Origin: Treponema sp. UBA4326
Lineage (GTDB): Bacteria; Spirochaetota; Spirochaetia; Treponematales; Treponemataceae
Reading direction: 5' to 3'
DNA length: 6,647 bases
NCBI GenBank assembly: GCA_002393835.1
Contig: DGTW01000296.1
Span: forward strand, 1-6,647
Shown: positions 1-6,621 of the stretch, piece by piece
How positions within the stretch are numbered: the stretch's first letter is position 1
Layout of the letters: each line of letters begins with the position of its first letter
The notes under the pieces: generated by a model
Databases searched by the model: none
Told to the model about the DNA's origin: nothing
What the model saw: only the letters and a program-made list of their open reading frames with translations
Position numbers and translations under genes: made by a program

Positions 1-1806
1 CCAGAGATAAGTCCGCTCTTTTCGCTCATAAGCGTCTTCAGAAACGTATCCTTTGAAAAACAGCGCGCCACAGCGTCTGTCATTGTACAATTCGTAGACG
101 CTGCTGCCGCATGCCGGACACATCAATTCACCGTCCGACAAAAAGATTTCGCCAAGGGTCAATTTCCCGTCTGAATGGGCGTGGCTGCAATCTGGATTGG
201 TGCAGGCGTACACACCTCTAATGCCTCTGAACAACATGTGCATGCGTGCCGGAAACAGCACCGCCCCTTTGCGGTCTCGAGCGATCGGCGCGATGGCGAG
301 CAGCACGCTCACCGCCTTCAGCGCGTCGTCTTTTGGCTCACCTCTAAAGATACCGGACGCCAACTCGTCGAGGGAGCAGGTCTCTCCCCGGCATTGCTTC
401 ATGAGCTTGGCAAAAGGCTTGTAATAGACGAGATTGTCGTACATCCATTCAGCCGCAGCCTCTGTGGTCTCAAAGGGCGCACCCGCACCGTCCACGCCGT
501 GCCAAAAATCGTTCAGTGCGTCCAGACGGGTTGCGTCATCCTCGAACTGCTCGGGCGAAATCGATAAAAATTTTTCAAGGAGGATCTTTCTCGTGGCGAG
601 TCCTTCTAGCGTTTCTCTTTCGCCGGTTAGAAAAACAAACGGATGATCCCCTTTCGCCGCGGTCAAATCCCGAGCAAATTGCATCACCTTTTGCCGGTCT
701 TCTTCGTTTCGATTTGGCATGCTGGCCGTCGTCAGAATAAACTGCACACGGCCGCGCCCGATACCGAGCTTGTGGAACAGCCGTCTGATCAGCAGGGCCA
801 CTTCGCCTCCGGACGAACCGCGGTACATGTGCGCTTCATCGATGATAAATAACAGCTTGTTTTTCGGGTCAGCTTCAAGCCAACGTTTCGTGTCGTCCCA
901 GATTTTCTTTTCTCTCGGACGCAGCAGCATATATTCCAACATGGAATAATTTGTAATCAAAATGTCAGGACAGCATGCCTGCATTTCAAAGCGCGTGATC
1001 AGCTCCGCGTCCTCTGGATCAGGCCGATGCTCGCTGTTGTGAATCCGTTCCAAAAAAGCGCTCAAATCCTTTTTCGCCGGAACCTTCCCGTCCGCTTTCA
1101 ATTTTTCGAGATAAATGCGTTCTTCCCCATTTTCAGAGTCGATCATTTTTCGAAGTGTCCTCTCAAGGTCATGATCTTGCTTTGCGCTTGGATCATCTCC
1201 CGGATAAGGCGTCCGCCCGGTGTACATGCCGAATTGAGGGCGGCGTACTTCAGCTCCGCAAATGCCTCTAAACGTTTGAATAAATTGTTCCTCCGGATCG
1301 CCGATCAATTTTCTGAGGCGACTGATCTGATCGAATACCAGCGCATTCATCGGGTACATGATCACCACTCTCACGCCCCGCTGATGCCACGTTTTGTTTT
1401 CCCGCGCTTCCGCAGCCAGTTTTGCCAAAAGCGGCCACATGAAGCACTCGGTTTTCCCGGAGCCCGTTCCTGTCGAAACGAACAAATCTTTTCCAGCAAA
1501 GGCTTGTTCGAGCGCGTCGACCTGATGCTTAAAGGGTGATGGAAAAACGCCGAGGCCCTTTTGAGAGAGTTCTGAAAAGAAAGTCTTGAGCCAATCCGGC
1601 AGAGACGACTTCGCAATACCGTCTTCCACCATTTTGTACGCCGGAGAAGACTCAATATAGGGCTTCCGGTACAAAAGTCCTTCTTCATCTAGCTTATCAT
1701 TGATGGCGTTCAGCAAAAGCGGCGATTTCCCAAAATACTGTGATTTGATGTAATTTTCTAATTCCGTCCGCAGCTGTTTGTGAACGGCATTTGCTCCGTT
1801 GGACAT
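1..1806 (-). CDS. Large DEAH-box superfamily 2 helicase with zinc ribbon, defence-associated type (3' end outside window)
   Basis: This frame is open from ATG at 1806 to the left edge, giving 602 residues without a stop, so the C-terminal part is missing. Visible motifs in order are a Q-motif-like FPSPFKHQ (88-95), Walker A STGTGSGKT (111-119), motif Ia YPMNALVFDQ (151-160), ITNYSMLEYMLLRP (284-297), Walker B IIDEAHMYRG (321-330, DEAH at 323-326) and a motif III equivalent TTASMP (359-364). A zinc ribbon follows (C535, C540, C563, C566, with nearby H542 and H544), then NDRRCGALFF (575-584). The first RecA domain is therefore intact, and the second should lie beyond the window. ITNYSMLEY and the zinc ribbon with RRCGALF are typical of long helicases that carry or accompany DUF1998 in DISARM, Druantia and Dpd systems. 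The expected role is ATP-driven translocation or unwinding of nucleic acid. It is the last visible gene of the operon, 6 bases after gene C, and is GC-richer than genes A and B. The helicase call is firm; the subfamily and defence role are inferred. Confidence 0.9.
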   Translation of the reverse strand, partial: MSNGANAVHKQLRTELENYIKSQYFGKSPLLLNAINDKLDEEGLLYRKPYIESSPAYKMVEDGIAKSSLPDWLKTFFSELSQKGLGVFPSPFKHQVDALEQAFAGKDLFVSTGTGSGKTECFMWPLLAKLAAEARENKTWHQRGVRVVIMYPMNALVFDQISRLRKLIGDPEEQFIQTFRGICGAEVRRPQFGMYTGRTPYPGDDPSAKQDHDLERTLRKMIDSENGEERIYLEKLKADGKVPAKKDLSAFLERIHNSEHRPDPEDAELITRFEMQACCPDILITNYSMLEYMLLRPREKKIWDDTKRWLEADPKNKLLFIIDEAHMYRGSSGGEVALLIRRLFHKLGIGRGRVQFILTTASMPNRNEEDRQKVMQFARDLTAAKGDHPFVFLTGERETLEGLATRKILLEKFLSISPEQFEDDATRLDALNDFWHGVDGAGAPFETTEAAAEWMYDNLVYYKPFAKLMKQCRGETCSLDELASGIFRGEPKDDALKAVSVLLAIAPIARDRKGAVLFPARMHMLFRGIRGVYACTNPDCSHAHSDGKLTLGEIFLSDGELMCPACGSSVYELYNDRRCGALFFKGYVSEDAYERKERTYLW

Positions 1807-1810
1807 GATA

Positions 1811-1825
1811 CCTTATTTCCCTTCT
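1811..1825 (-). promoter_or_regulatory. Weak or unusual ribosome binding site for the helicase gene, inside the end of gene C
   Basis: Two purine stretches precede ATG 1806. AAGG (1814-1811) overlaps the stop codon of gene C and sits only 4 bases from the start. AGAAGGG (1825-1819) is 12 bases away. Neither has ideal spacing. Re-initiation by ribosomes ending gene C is therefore a likely route to helicase translation, which would tie its level to that of gene C. Confidence 0.45.
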
Positions 1826-2841
1826 TTAAATTGGAATCCCAATGTTTCAAGCGTCTTGCGAATCACTCGAAAAACGTCCCGATTCATGACGCGCTCAAAC
1901 GCACTCTTCTTTAAATCATTGAAATATTTCGGCCATGAGAAGAGTTTGATAAAATTCTGAATATTGGGTGGATAGAGATATTGAATATGAAGATGTATCA
2001 AATCGCCATCGTTTATATATAGAGACGGCGGAAGTGTCCTCTGCCGTTTCAATATCCAATTAGATGCAAAACGGTAACCCTTATTTTCGATCAGCCAATA
2101 CGGCAGCTGACGCGCTTTAACCATTTGACCCTCTTTTTTGTAAAGATAATAACTGCTCTGTTGTCCCTGCGTGTTCACTTCTGTTCTCATAAGTGAAACG
2201 ATTTGTTCATCCGGCTTTCCCTGCCAATAACCATAATAAAAAGGCGTCTTGATTCGAAGATATTCGACATCCCCAGCTGTCTTTATTTCTTGCCATTCTT
2301 CTTCGTTTACCGATTTTTCTAACCATTTATCGTATGGTGTCGTTTGTAATTGATATAAATCGATAAGGCTTTCTACACGTTCGTAATTTCCCATCGCATA
2401 TGCGATATTTTCGTATAACCCAAGTCCGCAGACCTTTAGGGGTTCCTGAAGACCGCAGCCGCGCACGAAGGATAAGCCATTGATCCGCACGATTTTCTCC
2501 TCGCATGGCGCAATGCGATTAGGGGAATGATAAATATAGCCGCAATTTAAGTAAATATCGTAAATTTCACCGACTATTGCGTCAATCTGTTTTTCTGCTT
2601 CAATTTGATATTTCAGGTCATAATCGATTGCGCAAAGCGCTGTAAGCTCTCTCTCTGCCCTGTGTTTAAAATGCCGAACCGAGATCGGCGTATTGTCGTC
2701 TTCTTCATCCCAAAGTGATCCCAATGCCATTTTCCCAGCCGCACTGTAGGCCACGCGTACTTTCCAAAATTCTTCAGACTCTCTGCTGCCTTTTCGAATG
2801 CCTAAATCATCAGCGATTTGTTCTAGCAAATCCCGTGTCAT
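1813..2841 (-). CDS. Protein of unknown function, 342 aa (gene C)
   Basis: No family is recognised. ATG 2841 was chosen because it overlaps the stop of gene B as ATGA and has GGAG 7 bases upstream. A longer reading from TTG 2880 would add 13 residues lying over coding sequence of gene B. The protein looks soluble, with no signal peptide or membrane segment. Residues 1-95 seem mostly helical and are charged, including an acidic patch WDEEDD (44-49) and a basic stretch VRHFKHRAER (55-64). Five cysteines (70, 100, 113, 129, 138) fall in the first 140 residues but are not in close CxxC pairs, so a zinc site is only possible. The C-terminal half is rich in aromatics, with PPSLYINDGDLIHLHIQYLY (271-290) as a distinctive segment, and ends in a basic helix-like tail. 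Its place between the coiled-coil protein and the helicase suggests an accessory subunit of the same complex. It is clearly a real gene by spacing, ribosome binding site and coding character. Confidence 0.85.
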   Translation of the reverse strand: MTRDLLEQIADDLGIRKGSRESEEFWKVRVAYSAAGKMALGSLWDEEDDNTPISVRHFKHRAERELTALCAIDYDLKYQIEAEKQIDAIVGEIYDIYLNCGYIYHSPNRIAPCEEKIVRINGLSFVRGCGLQEPLKVCGLGLYENIAYAMGNYERVESLIDLYQLQTTPYDKWLEKSVNEEEWQEIKTAGDVEYLRIKTPFYYGYWQGKPDEQIVSLMRTEVNTQGQQSSYYLYKKEGQMVKARQLPYWLIENKGYRFASNWILKRQRTLPPSLYINDGDLIHLHIQYLYPPNIQNFIKLFSWPKYFNDLKKSAFERVMNRDVFRVIRKTLETLGFQFKEGK

Positions 2842-4934
2842 TGGTTGTCTCCGAGGTATTGCATGATGATGTCCCGGCAATCATTTGAAATTTTCTCGGA
2901 TGACTCAATCGTTTCAACTAAGAATCTTTCATTTCCCGTTAAAATCGCGTATGGAAGTAAAACAAAATAATAGGCCCAATCATCCGAGTAGCCCGGCATT
3001 CCGTTAAGCGTTTTTAAAATCATCTCAATATTTCTGCGATATAAACTGCCTAAGCCAAAACCTTGTAAAACCTTTAAGCAGCTGCGGATTTTCCTATCTT
3101 CACCTTTAATATCAAAATCCTGCTTTTGTTTGCCGTAATAAGTTGGATCAGTATCAGGGCGGACTGTAACAAATAAATCTGTTACAACTGGAATCATATA
3201 ATTGTACAGGCCTCTAGGCTCTATAATAAGATTTTCTGCAAAAGCATTGGTAAACCAGCAATATTGAAATTCACTTGTAATATCATCAACATGATCGAGC
3301 CAATTTGCATGAAAAACATTGTCAATCACTGTAAAAGGACTTTCATTTCCATTTGACAATTTCGTAATTTGGTATTGCCCTTCACAGTTAAACCGATCCG
3401 CAGTCTTTCCGTAAACAGCCGCGGAAAAGGCATCAGCAATATTTTTTGCATTTGGGCCGGCAAGTAAAACCGGAATTTCGTTTAAATAAGCTGCGTATAA
3501 ATAGCTGACAAAACCAGTAAGTATGCTATTTTCATTTTCATCTACACCAGCAATACCAAAATTTTCTTTTAATATCGAGCACATATCGCTCCAATTAGCG
3601 CACTCATCTATATCATTATCTGCCAATGGTTTTCCCTCAATAAATAATTTTTCTACATCTTGAGGTGATTCAATGCTATTGATTCTTTTTGATTGAGATA
3701 CAATTTGATTATCCGCTTGATTCGTTATCTTTTCTGCTTTTTCCCTCTGTTTTGCAACTTTTTGCTCAAGTTCCTTGATTTGTTTCTGTTTTCTATCAAT
3801 TTGATCTTTAAGAATATTCAGTTCAATTTCTTTATTTACTTTCTTTTGTTGAGATTCTTCCTTCCATTTTTCCAGAGCATGGGCTTCTTTTTCTTTTTCC
3901 TGCTTAAGCACTTTAATTTCCGAAGATAAATCATTTTTCAATTGCTGCAGTCCAGATTGCTCGTTTTTGATTTTTTGTTTCAGATTATCGTATTCTTTCT
4001 GTTCCGCCTGTATTTTTGAAGCATGTTTTTCGTTCCATTTTTCATCAACTCGTTTTTCATATTTTTCACGAAGTGAACGATTGTGCTCGAAAATATCGTC
4101 AATAAATTGATTTTCCCCATCACTTTTCTCTTGTAAATAGGTCCCGCTGTTTTCTATAAAATCCCGGCAAATCGCTTTTGCATCTGTAAGCGTACATCCA
4201 CTTCTCTCTGCAAATTCTTCATAAAAATCTTTATTCAAAAAATCATTTAAATACTTGTTGACTATTTTGTAATCTTTTTGCGAAAGCCCTTTTGCGCTCA
4301 TAGACGCCCAATCCGAATGTTCAAGGAGCAGATCGATTAATATTTCTTTTGGCTCTTTTAATTCAATAAAATCATTAGCTACGCCTAACTCAAGCCTATA
4401 ATAAAAGTCGTACTGTTTTGTTCTGACAATCTCGTTCGAATCTATTTGGAAAAGTGGAAGCTTATGAATATTGTCTTTTAAGTGTAATTTCGAATCGATA
4501 ATTTCAAATTCATCGTTTTTACAATATACACCGTCATATAAATTTTCTTTTTCTGATGATGGAAAGCAAATTAAAACATCCAATCCGTTTTCTTTAGCTT
4601 TGATTGCGTTCGATCTGATATAATTCGCCACTTCAGATTTAGATTGAACTTGCAGTTCAATTGCGATGATTTCAATTGGCCTGACATTCTCAGTATATTG
4701 ACTTTGTATAAAAACGATATTTCCATCTGTTTGATTTGTCTGTCTTGTCCAATTCCACACCCCTATCGTGCCAATCTTTTCCGGTCCATTGCTTTTATAA
4801 TAATATTTTTTGTCTTTTTCAAGCCTTAGTTTATCTTGTTTTAACCTTACAATCGTTCCATCTTTAATTCCAGCAAGCCATTGTAATATGACGCCATTAT
4901 TGCTAGGTTTTACTTCGCAGATTATATTACTCAT
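2838..4934 (-). CDS. Coiled-coil protein with a CoiA-nuclease-like N-terminal segment and a degenerate P-loop C-terminal domain, 698 aa (gene B)
   Basis: ATG 4934 has AGAGGA (4948-4943) 8 bases upstream and overlaps the stop of gene A by 8 bases. Three parts can be seen. Residues 1-130 are a mixed alpha/beta region with IEIIAIELQVQSKSEV (87-102), a possible helix with R107, then the strand LDVLICFP (118-125). This order resembles the CoiA-type PD-(D/E)XK core, with E93-x-Q95 and D70 as a possible metal ligand; the match is suggestive only. Residues about 283-405 are rich in K, E and Q and form a long predicted coiled coil, suited to dimerisation or scaffolding. Residues about 440-698 look like a P-loop/AAA-type fold: VLLAGPNAKNI (489-499) stands where Walker A should be but lacks GK[ST], FTVIDNV (534-540) looks like a Walker B strand with one acidic residue, and CWFTNAF (559-565) resembles sensor 1. 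If that reading is right, ATP hydrolysis is probably lost. There is no signal peptide or membrane span. It may be the scaffold joining the helicase to the zinc protein. The gene is certain; the domain reading is tentative. Confidence 0.88.
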   Translation of the reverse strand: MSNIICEVKPSNNGVILQWLAGIKDGTIVRLKQDKLRLEKDKKYYYKSNGPEKIGTIGVWNWTRQTNQTDGNIVFIQSQYTENVRPIEIIAIELQVQSKSEVANYIRSNAIKAKENGLDVLICFPSSEKENLYDGVYCKNDEFEIIDSKLHLKDNIHKLPLFQIDSNEIVRTKQYDFYYRLELGVANDFIELKEPKEILIDLLLEHSDWASMSAKGLSQKDYKIVNKYLNDFLNKDFYEEFAERSGCTLTDAKAICRDFIENSGTYLQEKSDGENQFIDDIFEHNRSLREKYEKRVDEKWNEKHASKIQAEQKEYDNLKQKIKNEQSGLQQLKNDLSSEIKVLKQEKEKEAHALEKWKEESQQKKVNKEIELNILKDQIDRKQKQIKELEQKVAKQREKAEKITNQADNQIVSQSKRINSIESPQDVEKLFIEGKPLADNDIDECANWSDMCSILKENFGIAGVDENENSILTGFVSYLYAAYLNEIPVLLAGPNAKNIADAFSAAVYGKTADRFNCEGQYQITKLSNGNESPFTVIDNVFHANWLDHVDDITSEFQYCWFTNAFAENLIIEPRGLYNYMIPVVTDLFVTVRPDTDPTYYGKQKQDFDIKGEDRKIRSCLKVLQGFGLGSLYRRNIEMILKTLNGMPGYSDDWAYYFVLLPYAILTGNERFLVETIESSEKISNDCRDIIMQYLGDNQ
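2849..2852 (-). promoter_or_regulatory. Ribosome binding site GGAG deciding the start of gene C
   Basis: GGAG reads 2852 to 2849 on the minus strand, 7 bases before ATG 2841, inside the last codons of gene B. With the ATGA stop-start overlap it favours the 342-residue form over the TTG start at 2880. Confidence 0.7.
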
Positions 4935-6471
4935 TCTTTTTATCCTCTGAAAACTTTGTAATCAATAACTTAATCGCTCTTCTTGAAATTTTACCACTGT
5001 GCAACTGAGTAGAAAGCCATCTGCAAATTTCCGGATTATCTTTGAACTTTGCAGCCACTGCGCCGATCGACCTCGAAACCGGTATATAATCCCCTTTAAA
5101 CGAAACAAGTTTTTGCAGCAAATCGCGGTCAAACGAAGTCTTTTTATTTTTCCGCTCTTTCCTTTTGTAGGATACTTGCCACACACAATCTTGTCCGCAA
5201 AAAATTTTAAGCTGGCGGTCCAATCGTATATCCCCGATACTGCAGTTTTGATCCGCTTTAATGAAATATTTTTCAATTATTTCACCCTCCGAATCGAACA
5301 ACTCCGCAACTCCATCAAATTTCATCGAAACGTTAATTTGATTTTTATGTGGTAATTTTGTTTGTTCTCCCGGTTCGATCATTTGTCCATTTTCATCCAC
5401 AACACTGACTATGGATTTTGAATGATTCGCAAATTCTGATAAATCCTTTCGACTAAAATATGTGTACAAAAGGGCTTTTGTCCGGCTGACTAATGCTATC
5501 TTCTGCCTATCATCACATAATGTTCTATAACAGCGTGAAGATTCACTCTCCCATACCGGTGTTGAAGATCCAGGAATATTTAGTTCCGTATAATGCCCCA
5601 TCAAATAGAAATACAGTTCCCTTTCACTTCTTCCGCAATAAACTTGATAAGGCCGCTCCACACATGCTGGCCAAATCGGAAAAAGTTTAGCCGGTTCATC
5701 TGTCAGTCTAGCGTGATAATTTTGGAAAAACGCAGCGACATCCTGAGAAACCCGCTCAGCTGAAACTTCATAGATACGCCAACCATTCCCAAATTCTTTA
5801 ATTGGCTTCACGCTCAAACCGACACAACGATAGACACCATATCCAATTCTTCTAATGACAAGTAAATATTTATGATGAATGGTAACATCCGCGTCTATTG
5901 ACAATTTCTTGCCTGTTTCTTGGTCGAATAATGTACCACTCGCTTTAACGCCTTCTACGACTTTCGGGCAGTTTTTCTTTAATAATCCGCTGCTGTCATG
6001 CAATTCATACCTTTCTGACGGTACGCTTCCCACTGATAGATAAGATATTTTTTCATCATCTAATCTTTCTCTCGAATAAGTATATGTTCTCGGTTTTTCT
6101 CCGTCTCTCTCTATGAAAATATTTCCGCTTTTATTTTTTTGGTTCATACAACCACTTGGAAAACCAATTTGAAATTCAATACTATTTTTAATAATTATTT
6201 TTAATGGCAGCGAAAATTCCTTCTTTAATGCTTTAAGTTGTGTTTCTGAAAGTGTTGCACGATCTGGGCAGCTTTTTTCCTCATTTGTTTCGTGCTTAAA
6301 ATAGGGCTCCCTAATCTTCCCATATGCAAGTGTTACATACTGACCGCAAATTTCACACATCAATTTATGCTCATAGGCATGTACAGTGCGTTTAACTTCT
6401 CTTGCATAAGACCCGGCATTCGTCCTAACCCATCCGTGCTCCGTCCATTTACAGACATGTTCTAATGCCAT
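4927..6471 (-). CDS. CoiA-like zinc-module protein of unknown function, 514 aa (gene A)
   Basis: First gene of the operon. ATG 6471 has AGAGAGGG 8 bases upstream and lies about 45 bases after the predicted transcription start. The N-terminal 85 residues carry MCEICG (C39, C42), then YFKH (H60) and CPDR (C68). This C-x2-C-x17-H-x7-C layout is followed by a charged helix SETQLKALKKEF (75-86), as in the N-terminal zinc domain of CoiA competence proteins. Residues 90-450 seem rich in beta strands; IEFQIGFP (98-105) and SYLSVGSVPSERYEL (143-157) may belong to a beta domain. SIDADVTIHHKYLLVI (191-206) recalls a nuclease beta hairpin but lacks the E-x-K/Q of the active site, so nuclease activity is not supported. 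Residues 450-510 look like a compact helical domain preceded by a lysine-rich linker (436-444), possibly for DNA binding. No signal peptide or membrane span is seen. A role in nucleic-acid recognition for the operon is inferred. The zinc module is the most secure part. Confidence 0.88.
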   Translation of the reverse strand: MALEHVCKWTEHGWVRTNAGSYAREVKRTVHAYEHKLMCEICGQYVTLAYGKIREPYFKHETNEEKSCPDRATLSETQLKALKKEFSLPLKIIIKNSIEFQIGFPSGCMNQKNKSGNIFIERDGEKPRTYTYSRERLDDEKISYLSVGSVPSERYELHDSSGLLKKNCPKVVEGVKASGTLFDQETGKKLSIDADVTIHHKYLLVIRRIGYGVYRCVGLSVKPIKEFGNGWRIYEVSAERVSQDVAAFFQNYHARLTDEPAKLFPIWPACVERPYQVYCGRSERELYFYLMGHYTELNIPGSSTPVWESESSRCYRTLCDDRQKIALVSRTKALLYTYFSRKDLSEFANHSKSIVSVVDENGQMIEPGEQTKLPHKNQINVSMKFDGVAELFDSEGEIIEKYFIKADQNCSIGDIRLDRQLKIFCGQDCVWQVSYKRKERKNKKTSFDRDLLQKLVSFKGDYIPVSRSIGAVAAKFKDNPEICRWLSTQLHSGKISRRAIKLLITKFSEDKKNE

Positions 6472-6479
6472 CTTTCATT

Positions 6480-6487
6480 CCCTCTCT
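6480..6487 (-). promoter_or_regulatory. Ribosome binding site of gene A
   Basis: AGAGAGGG reads 6487 to 6480, 8 bases from ATG 6471, and supports that start. An out-of-frame ATG at 6478 is only about one base past the site, too close for efficient initiation. Confidence 0.7.
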
Positions 6488-6522
6488 CACTTATTTGTAA
6501 ACGTCATCTATCTGTATGTTTT

Positions 6523-6551
6523 ATTTTATATTTTAATTGAAGAAATGACAA
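6523..6551 (-). promoter_or_regulatory. Sigma-A type promoter of the operon
   Basis: On the minus strand TTGTCA (6551-6546, -35) is separated by exactly 17 bases from TAAAAT (6528-6523, -10). Each hexamer differs from consensus at one position. Predicted transcription starts near 6516, giving a leader of about 45 bases. The AT-rich stretch upstream could act as an UP element. The promoter lies just after a terminator, so the operon should be transcribed on its own. Confidence 0.65.
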
Positions 6552-6559
6552 TATGACAA
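6531..6559 (-). promoter_or_regulatory. Duplicated -35 hexamer and possible second overlapping promoter
   Basis: TTGTCA occurs twice on the minus strand (6559-6554 and 6551-6546), separated by TA. The upstream copy is 17 bases from TTAAAA (6536-6531), a weaker -10. This gives two overlapping promoters offset by 8 bases, or alternatively a direct-repeat site for a regulator. Confidence 0.4.
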
Positions 6560-6573
6560 ATTAATTAAGTTAT

Positions 6574-6601
6574 AAAAAACCGCCAGCAAATCTGCTGACG
6601 G
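6574..6601 (-). terminator. Intrinsic terminator of an upstream minus-strand gene
   Basis: On the minus strand CCGTCAGCA (6601-6593) pairs with TGCTGGCGG (6588-6580) as nine base pairs with one G-U wobble and a 4-base loop, followed directly by six T (6579-6574). The plus strand lacks a T run after the stem, so termination is directed leftward. It insulates the operon from a gene to the right of the window. Confidence 0.8.
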
Positions 6602-6602
6602 C

Positions 6603-6618
6603 GTTTGAAAATTCAAAC
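6603..6618. repeat. Perfect inverted repeat, 7-bp arms with 2-bp centre
   Basis: GTTTGAA (6603-6609) and TTCAAAC (6612-6618) are exact reverse complements around AA. The site lies upstream of the terminator stem, about 50 bases above the -35. It could be a regulator site or an RNA hairpin in the leader-side gene's 3' end. Without a T run it is not a terminator itself. Confidence 0.5.
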
Positions 6619-6621
6619 AAT

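Noticed and set aside
175..1539. Several plus-strand open frames of 69-170 codons
   Set aside because: All are antisense to the intact helicase frame, lack good ribosome binding sites and show no recognisable domain.
1371..1688. Minus-strand 105-residue open frame overlapping the helicase
   Set aside because: It lies in another frame fully inside the helicase segment that carries the Q motif and Walker A; it is basic and low in recognisable structure, so it is a shadow.
1..1806. Naming the helicase drmA, druE or dpdJ
   Set aside because: The visible motifs are shared across these helicases, the C-terminus is missing, and the partner genes of those systems are not seen.
2838..2880. TTG start at 2880 for gene C, adding 13 residues
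   Set aside because: It needs a 43-base overlap with gene B and a non-ATG start, while ATG 2841 has a GGAG site and a classic ATGA overlap.
3430..3480. A functional Walker A in gene B
   Set aside because: The loop reads AGPNAKNI, without the lysine followed by serine or threonine at the required place, so a working ATP site cannot be claimed.
3693..3929. Plus-strand frame encoding a very hydrophobic, membrane-like peptide
   Set aside because: It is the complement of the lysine/glutamate-rich coiled coil of gene B; AAA and GAA codons read backwards give phenylalanine and leucine, so the hydrophobic run is an artefact.
5860..5910. Nuclease active site in gene A around residues 191-206
   Set aside because: Aspartates 193 and 195 are followed by YLLVIRR, which lacks the E-x-K or E-x-Q needed for a PD-(D/E)XK centre.
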